DNA of 17,524 bases from RUG11551 sp045586185 (GTDB lineage Bacteria > Planctomycetota > Planctomycetia > Pirellulales > Thermoguttaceae). Positions 13,489-17,524 of the stretch are shown one piece after another (the stretch's first letter is position 1; each line of letters opens with the position of its first letter). The position numbers were made by a program, and so were the translations under genes. The stretch is taken from assembly GCA_045586185.1 (NCBI GenBank), contig JAZMZV010000133.1:1-17524 (forward strand), given 5' to 3'. The notes under the pieces were generated by a model. The model did no database searches. It saw only the letters and a program-made list of their open reading frames with translations, and had not been told where the DNA came from.

Positions 13489-16400
13489 ATTTTCGCTTAC
13501 GGAAAAATATCAAGCCCGCGGCGCCCAGCGCCAGCAGCGCCCACGTCGACGGTTCCGGCACGGCGTTGGGGTCAAGTCGGGCGGACAGCGAAATATCGTT
13601 TCCGGAAAGAGTTACTTGCACGTCCGTAAAGTAATAAGATCGAATCGCCGCTTTGACGTCGTCAAAAATACTCGCTGCGTTATCAGCGGTGATAATAACG
13701 CCCTCGAACGTCTCTCCGCCTGCAAGCGAGCTGGCGTCGTCCAGGACAATGTCGATAATTGATCCAGGCATAAACGTTGCGTCGCCGTTAACAATCAGTT
13801 TGTCGGCAACAACACTTCCTTGATCGTCTTTTCCGATTTCCAGCAACAGCGTTGAACCGGGATTGAGCGTGTAATCGCCGTCGACCGTCAGCGTTCCGAC
13901 CGAGTTGCCCGGTGACAAAACAGCAGTAGTATAAGAGCCGTTACCGAGATCTTCGCCGACTTCCAGCGACCCGGTGAAATAATCTTTCATATCCAGACGT
14001 CCGGAAGAAACGATGAAACTGTCCGCGTTAACCATTCCCGCCGCCGATGCATATATCTGAAGCGTCTCATCTCCGGTCTTTTTGATTGTCTGCGCTGAAA
14101 TCGCTCCAACGTACTTTGTCAGCTGATCGTTATTGAGCGTCAAAACGCCGTCAACGGTAATCACGCCGTTGTCGCCGGAAAGGTTGTTAAGAACGACGTC
14201 GGTTTGTCCAAACGTAACAGTCCCTTGAGTAACCTTGAACGAGGCGCTTTCCGCCATGGCAATGGAACCGATGTTCAATTCCATTGAAACGTTATCGAAC
14301 GCAACGTCCAGCGTTCCCGCTCCGACTGTTACAGCGCCGACAGAATTGCAATCGCCCGAAAGAGCCATCGTTCCTTCCCCCGATTTCGCAATTAAGACTG
14401 TGTCTGCAATAGCTCCGGAGTACGTGTGCGTAAATCCTTCTTCCGGATTGACGATTAACGTTCCTGCGCCGTTAAAGGGCGAGGTTACGTTAAAGTCGTT
14501 GTTTTGCGTATTGAATGCAAGCGTAGCTCCGGAATTGATTGTCGTGCTTTTAGCGTTAAAGTTGACGCTTGTAGAATTGATAAAGCTGCCGTCGGAGAAC
14601 GTCCAGTTGTCGCCATTGAAATTGAGCGGCAAATATTCGCCGTCCGTCCCACTGACTTTCGCGCCTAAACCGACAAGGGTTCCGTCAGTTCCGTTGACTC
14701 CGCCGCTGTTAGCGCCAATCGTTCGATTAAACCGATGGAGACGCGCTTCAACCGTATACGTTTCTCCCGGTTGAAAAGTGTATGAACCGGTATTGCTGGC
14801 ATAATCTTTTCCAGAGCTGGTGTCCTTCCACCCCATAACGACGGTTTTATTCCCATTTGAATCGGTAATCGCCAAATAAGCGCTGTTGTGGAACTGATAC
14901 GCGAAATCGAGAGTTATTGCGGCGTCCGTTGTATTGACAACGTTGGTTTGCAACAAGTTGGTGTTGTTTTCGTCGCCGGTCGTTTTCCCCCAGATGTCGG
15001 CTGTGAAATAGGTTGCCGTATCGGCAGGTTTGTATGCCGTATTGGCGATTTTATCCATATTGGAAATGTATTGCGGATTTGTGAAATAGGACATGTCTCT
15101 CGCCGTCCCGGTGAATAGCTGTCTGGCGTAAGTACCGGACTGCGCCCCTGCCAGCGGAACGTTAATAAGAACGTCCCCTTGCGCGGCGACGAACTTTGTA
15201 TTTTTAATAAATGAGCCATCTTGATAAGAGAATTCACGGTCTTCCAAATTGAGCGTTGTCGCTAAGGCGTTGGCGTTTAACGCAACCAGATTCGCACCAT
15301 TTTTAAGGGTAATGCTTTTTGCCCCGGAGTTGTCTCCAGAGAGAACCAGCGTTCCCTCGCTGGCAATTATAGAGCCGGTGTTGGCTCCGGACATGGTCAA
15401 CGTTCCCGTCCCTTGTTTATCCAACGTTGCGGAGCCGGTAACTTTGCCTTTGAACGTGTAATTGTTGTTTCCAATCAAGGTCAACGTCGCGGCGTTGGAA
15501 GAGGTAATTACGCCTTTACCGTCTGACGTGTCGGAAATGCCGGCAACGGTTTCATTATATCCATTTAAATTAAGCGTTTGCGCGCCGCTAGTGCCGTTTC
15601 CAGAGCTGTCTTTACCAAAGACGACAACGGTTGTATCTGGCAAGACGCCGCTGGCGCCCAAATTGAGCGTTGCGGGGTCTTTTGTATTATCGGTTGCTCT
15701 CCACTGGAAGTTGCCAATATAGGTTTTACCTTGATAGTCGTTTTCGGTATTAGTAAGAGTAACCGCGTTATCATAAACGATTTCCAATGAACCAACTCCG
15801 ATAATTTTGGCTTTAAAACTGCCGTCCCCACCGGATAGACGAATCGCGCCGCGTTCTCCAGCGCTGGCATCGCCGACCAGATTGATTGTATACCCTTCAA
15901 ACGACTTATTGGTCATGAGGCTGCTAAACTTCATGTCAATCACTTTGTTACTTCCGAGGGAAGCGAGATTGTCTACGCGAACGGTTCCCTGTTCGATATA
16001 CAAACCGCCAGTATGGTCGTTTGTTCCGTTAAGAATAAATCGGCTGTTGTTGTTCTGATTGCTGTACAATTTTACAACCAGGCGCGTATTGCCGGAAACC
16101 GATTTATTAAAGGTCGGTTGGCTCACATCGGCTGTTGGCGCAATGGTAAAAATCGACTGAGTTTCCGTGTTGGTATTGCCAATATTAACATTGTTGAAAT
16201 CAGTCGCCGCGTTGGACGTGTAGGTCAAATTGGCGCCGTTTAAGTTCAGCGTTGAAGCAGACGTAACTTTTCCACTGACGGTCAAATTCACGTTGGGCGT
16301 AAACGCCAGCGTCCCCTCATTGACGGCAAGACTTGAAAGACTGATGGAATCCGCGCCCAAGGTCAGCGTTCCCGTTCCGGATTTGGTTAAACTGGAGTTG

Positions 16401-17404
16401 GAAATGGTTCCGGAAAGAGTCTGATTTCCCGCTCCAGTAACGGTCAGATTGGTTAAATTGTCAGCATTGTACCCCGCAATTGTTCCCGAATATTCATAAG
16501 ATTTGCTATCAGGAAGATTAATCGTCAAATTGGCTGCTGCGTCTTTACCGTTGGTAATTGACGCAACTCCGCCGCCGTACAGACCAGCTATGGTTTGAGT
16601 TGTGCCGTTGAGGTTAAGATTTGCCTCTGTCGACTTGGTATAATTATATGTCGAGTTCTGCGATCGGGCGATTTCTACAACGGTTGCTGACGGCAGCGTA
16701 TTATCAGCGCCAAGAATAAGATAAGCTTTACTATTGCTTGTAGAGCCGCCCTGGTGGGTTCCGATGGACGTTACGCCTGTGTATGTGTTAACGCCAGAAA
16801 GCGTAACTTTTTTCTCTGATTCTGTAGTAATAAGCAAGTCGCCAGAACCGGAAATAACTCCTGAATAAGTAATATTGCCGCTGGAACGCAATCCGGCAAA
16901 CGATCCTTCTGGAATGTTCAAACTGCCATTATAAGTAGAGTCATTGGAACTCATCAAAACAGAATTGTCAAGCGTAAGAGAGTAGTTTGAAGGCAGATTG
17001 CCAGCTGTAATAAACAGAATCCCGCCATGCATTGTAACGCCGCCGGTAAAATTGTTTCCCGTACTGGAAAAAGTAAAACGGTTTTCGTTATTAGTTGCCG
17101 TCCCGTGCGTAATGTCAACAGCAATATTGCCGGTCAGCGCGCCGGAATAGGTGTAGCGAGTTCCGTTGTTAAGAGAACCGATTGTAATTGTTGACGTTTT
17201 TTCCGCGTTAGAATTGGTATACGAGACGTTCCATGGACCAGCTGCCGTTATCTCTTTATTCTCGCCGTTCAATTCTTCCGCAAAAGCAGGAACAGCGAAG
17301 ATAGTAGCAGTCAACAGCGCCGCAGCAAACAGAATCGCAGCAGCGTTGACGTCTTTCAAAATATGGAAAAAGGAATACGCATGCAATCTTGACGATTTGG
17401 TCAT
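13487..17404 (-). CDS. Autotransporter-associated beta-strand repeat protein with embedded PA14-like domain and PEP-CTERM signal
   Basis: A 1305-aa exported surface protein. The signal peptide has a long N-region (about 20 residues with H, R, K) before an Ala-rich hydrophobic core, with likely cleavage after AFA at residue 42. Start ATG at 17404 has GGAG seven bases upstream. Repeats of the form LTKSGTGTLTL, LDKQGTGTLTMSG and IAKSGEGTMALSG mark the beta-strand repeat family. About residues 797-910 break the repeat pattern (YFTADIWGK to GLGAKVSG, with a QPGETYTVEARLHRF strand) and resemble the PA14-like ligand-binding beta-sandwiches found in other surface proteins; this is a weak, pattern-based call. 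LSPGNSVGTLTV lies near 1161, and residues 1282-1305 are the PEP-CTERM signal. Its cap (about 1180-1275) is more divergent than those of genes 1 and 2. Function is probably structural or adhesive; no enzyme motif is seen. Confidence 0.88.
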   Translation of the reverse strand: MTKSSRLHAYSFFHILKDVNAAAILFAAALLTATIFAVPAFAEELNGENKEITAAGPWNVSYTNSNAEKTSTITIGSLNNGTRYTYSGALTGNIAVDITHGTATNNENRFTFSSTGNNFTGGVTMHGGILFITAGNLPSNYSLTLDNSVLMSSNDSTYNGSLNIPEGSFAGLRSSGNITYSGVISGSGDLLITTESEKKVTLSGVNTYTGVTSIGTHQGGSTSNSKAYLILGADNTLPSATVVEIARSQNSTYNYTKSTEANLNLNGTTQTIAGLYGGGVASITNGKDAAANLTINLPDSKSYEYSGTIAGYNADNLTNLTVTGAGNQTLSGTISNSSLTKSGTGTLTLGADSISLSSLAVNEGTLAFTPNVNLTVSGKVTSASTLNLNGANLTYTSNAATDFNNVNIGNTNTETQSIFTIAPTADVSQPTFNKSVSGNTRLVVKLYSNQNNNSRFILNGTNDHTGGLYIEQGTVRVDNLASLGSNKVIDMKFSSLMTNKSFEGYTINLVGDASAGERGAIRLSGGDGSFKAKIIGVGSLEIVYDNAVTLTNTENDYQGKTYIGNFQWRATDNTKDPATLNLGASGVLPDTTVVVFGKDSSGNGTSGAQTLNLNGYNETVAGISDTSDGKGVITSSNAATLTLIGNNNYTFKGKVTGSATLDKQGTGTLTMSGANTGSIIASEGTLVLSGDNSGAKSITLKNGANLVALNANALATTLNLEDREFSYQDGSFIKNTKFVAAQGDVLINVPLAGAQSGTYARQLFTGTARDMSYFTNPQYISNMDKIANTAYKPADTATYFTADIWGKTTGDENNTNLLQTNVVNTTDAAITLDFAYQFHNSAYLAITDSNGNKTVVMGWKDTSSGKDYASNTGSYTFQPGETYTVEARLHRFNRTIGANSGGVNGTDGTLVGLGAKVSGTDGEYLPLNFNGDNWTFSDGSFINSTSVNFNAKSTTINSGATLAFNTQNNDFNVTSPFNGAGTLIVNPEEGFTHTYSGAIADTVLIAKSGEGTMALSGDCNSVGAVTVGAGTLDVAFDNVSMELNIGSIAMAESASFKVTQGTVTFGQTDVVLNNLSGDNGVITVDGVLTLNNDQLTKYVGAISAQTIKKTGDETLQIYASAAGMVNADSFIVSSGRLDMKDYFTGSLEVGEDLGNGSYTTAVLSPGNSVGTLTVDGDYTLNPGSTLLLEIGKDDQGSVVADKLIVNGDATFMPGSIIDIVLDDASSLAGGETFEGVIITADNAASIFDDVKAAIRSYYFTDVQVTLSGNDISLSARLDPNAVPEPSTWALLALGAAGLIFFRKRK
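13490..13561 (-). other. PEP-CTERM sorting signal of gene 3
   Basis: Residues 1282-1305: VPEPSTWALL, hydrophobic ALGAAGLIFF, basic tail RKRK. It is nearly identical to gene 1's signal. Confidence 0.93.
14670..15016 (-). other. Embedded non-repeat (PA14-like?) domain of gene 3
   Basis: About residues 797-911 lack the glycine-threonine-leucine ladder on either side. Strands YFTADIWGK, AITLDFAYQF, YLAITDSNGNKTVVMGW and TFQPGETYTVEARLHRF suggest a beta-sandwich like those in which an expression such as 'TLxAGxYxVExR' recurs. Identification as PA14-like is a guess from pattern. Confidence 0.35.
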
Positions 17405-17411
17405 TTTTTTA

Positions 17412-17415
17412 CTCC
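17412..17415 (-). promoter_or_regulatory. Ribosome binding site of gene 3
   Basis: GGAG on the minus strand, seven bases before ATG at 17404; it fixes the start. It is embedded in ATGGAGTAA, a two-codon start-stop reading frame. Confidence 0.7.
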
Positions 17416-17450
17416 ATGCTGGGACGAACCCTTTCTATGGTTTTATGAAA

Positions 17451-17485
17451 AATATTTACACAAAGTCATTTTTGATGTAAATATT
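17451..17485. promoter_or_regulatory. Inverted repeat in the gene 3 leader
   Basis: AATATTTACA (17451-17460) and TGTAAATATT (17476-17485) are perfect 10-bp arms with a 15-nt spacer, between the promoter box and the ribosome binding site. It could be an operator or a leader RNA hairpin. Confidence 0.45.
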
Positions 17486-17504
17486 CACATTACAACATTA
17501 CAAG

Positions 17505-17524
17505 TATATTATACACTAAAATTT
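17505..17524 (-). promoter_or_regulatory. Promoter of gene 3 (TATAAT box)
   Basis: On the minus strand a perfect TATAAT lies at 17508-17513 within GTGTATAATATA, preceded by an A/T tract that runs off the window. The box starts 101 nt from the start codon, giving a leader of about 97 nt. The same 20-bp sequence, with one mismatch, lies upstream of gene 1. No clear -35 can be judged because the window ends. Confidence 0.55.

Noticed and set aside
207..17404. Classical type V autotransporters
   Set aside because: No C-terminal beta-barrel of ~250 residues and no terminal aromatic residue; every protein ends with a PEP-CTERM signal and basic tail.
207..17404. One three-gene operon
   Set aside because: Each gene is followed by a strong rho-independent terminator and preceded by a TATAAT box; co-regulation is likelier than co-transcription.

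Overview
The window holds three very large genes in tandem, all on the minus strand, filling about 94% of the sequence. From the upstream end they are gene 3 (13487-17404, 1305 aa), gene 2 (7494-13109, 1871 aa) and gene 1 (207-7130, 2307 aa). All three are exported proteins with an N-terminal signal peptide, long runs of autotransporter-associated beta-strand repeats (K-x-G-x-G-T-L-x-L-S type), an SPGNSVG motif near the end, and a C-terminal PEP-CTERM sorting signal (VPEPSTWAL, one hydrophobic helix, RKRK-like tail). None carries an autotransporter beta-barrel. I see no tRNA, rRNA, CRISPR array, transposase or housekeeping gene.

The PEP-CTERM type, the giant low-complexity beta-helix paralogues, the sialate-O-acetylesterase-like domain and the moderate GC content suggest a Planctomycetota bacterium, possibly from a gut or rumen-type lineage. 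Lentisphaerota or Verrucomicrobiota are possible alternatives. This placement is inference; there is no phylogenetic marker here.

Layout. 17405-17524: promoter and leader of gene 3. 13487-17404: gene 3, a repeat protein with one embedded non-repeat domain. 13110-13486: gene 3 terminator, inverted-repeat elements and the gene 2 promoter. 7494-13109: gene 2, made of five tandem ~235-aa repeats, an SGNH/SASA esterase domain, a short beta-helix and PEP-CTERM. 7131-7493: gene 2 terminator and gene 1 promoter. 207-7130: gene 1, apparently three head-to-tail units of one surface-protein plan. 1-206: two hairpins and a strong terminator for gene 1.

Each gene seems to be its own transcription unit: each has a rho-independent terminator and a TATAAT-type promoter. 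Genes 1 and 3 share a 20-bp promoter box (one mismatch) at almost the same distance from the start codon. Terminators of genes 2 and 3 are nearly identical. The likely picture is a locus of co-expressed, exosortase-sorted surface or matrix proteins, one of which carries a carbohydrate de-O-acetylase. The most interesting points are the architecture of gene 2, its two-unit higher-order repeat, its apparent Asp-to-Asn change next to the catalytic His, and a recurring head-and-cap unit that suggests gene 1 arose by fusion of three ancestral PEP-CTERM proteins.
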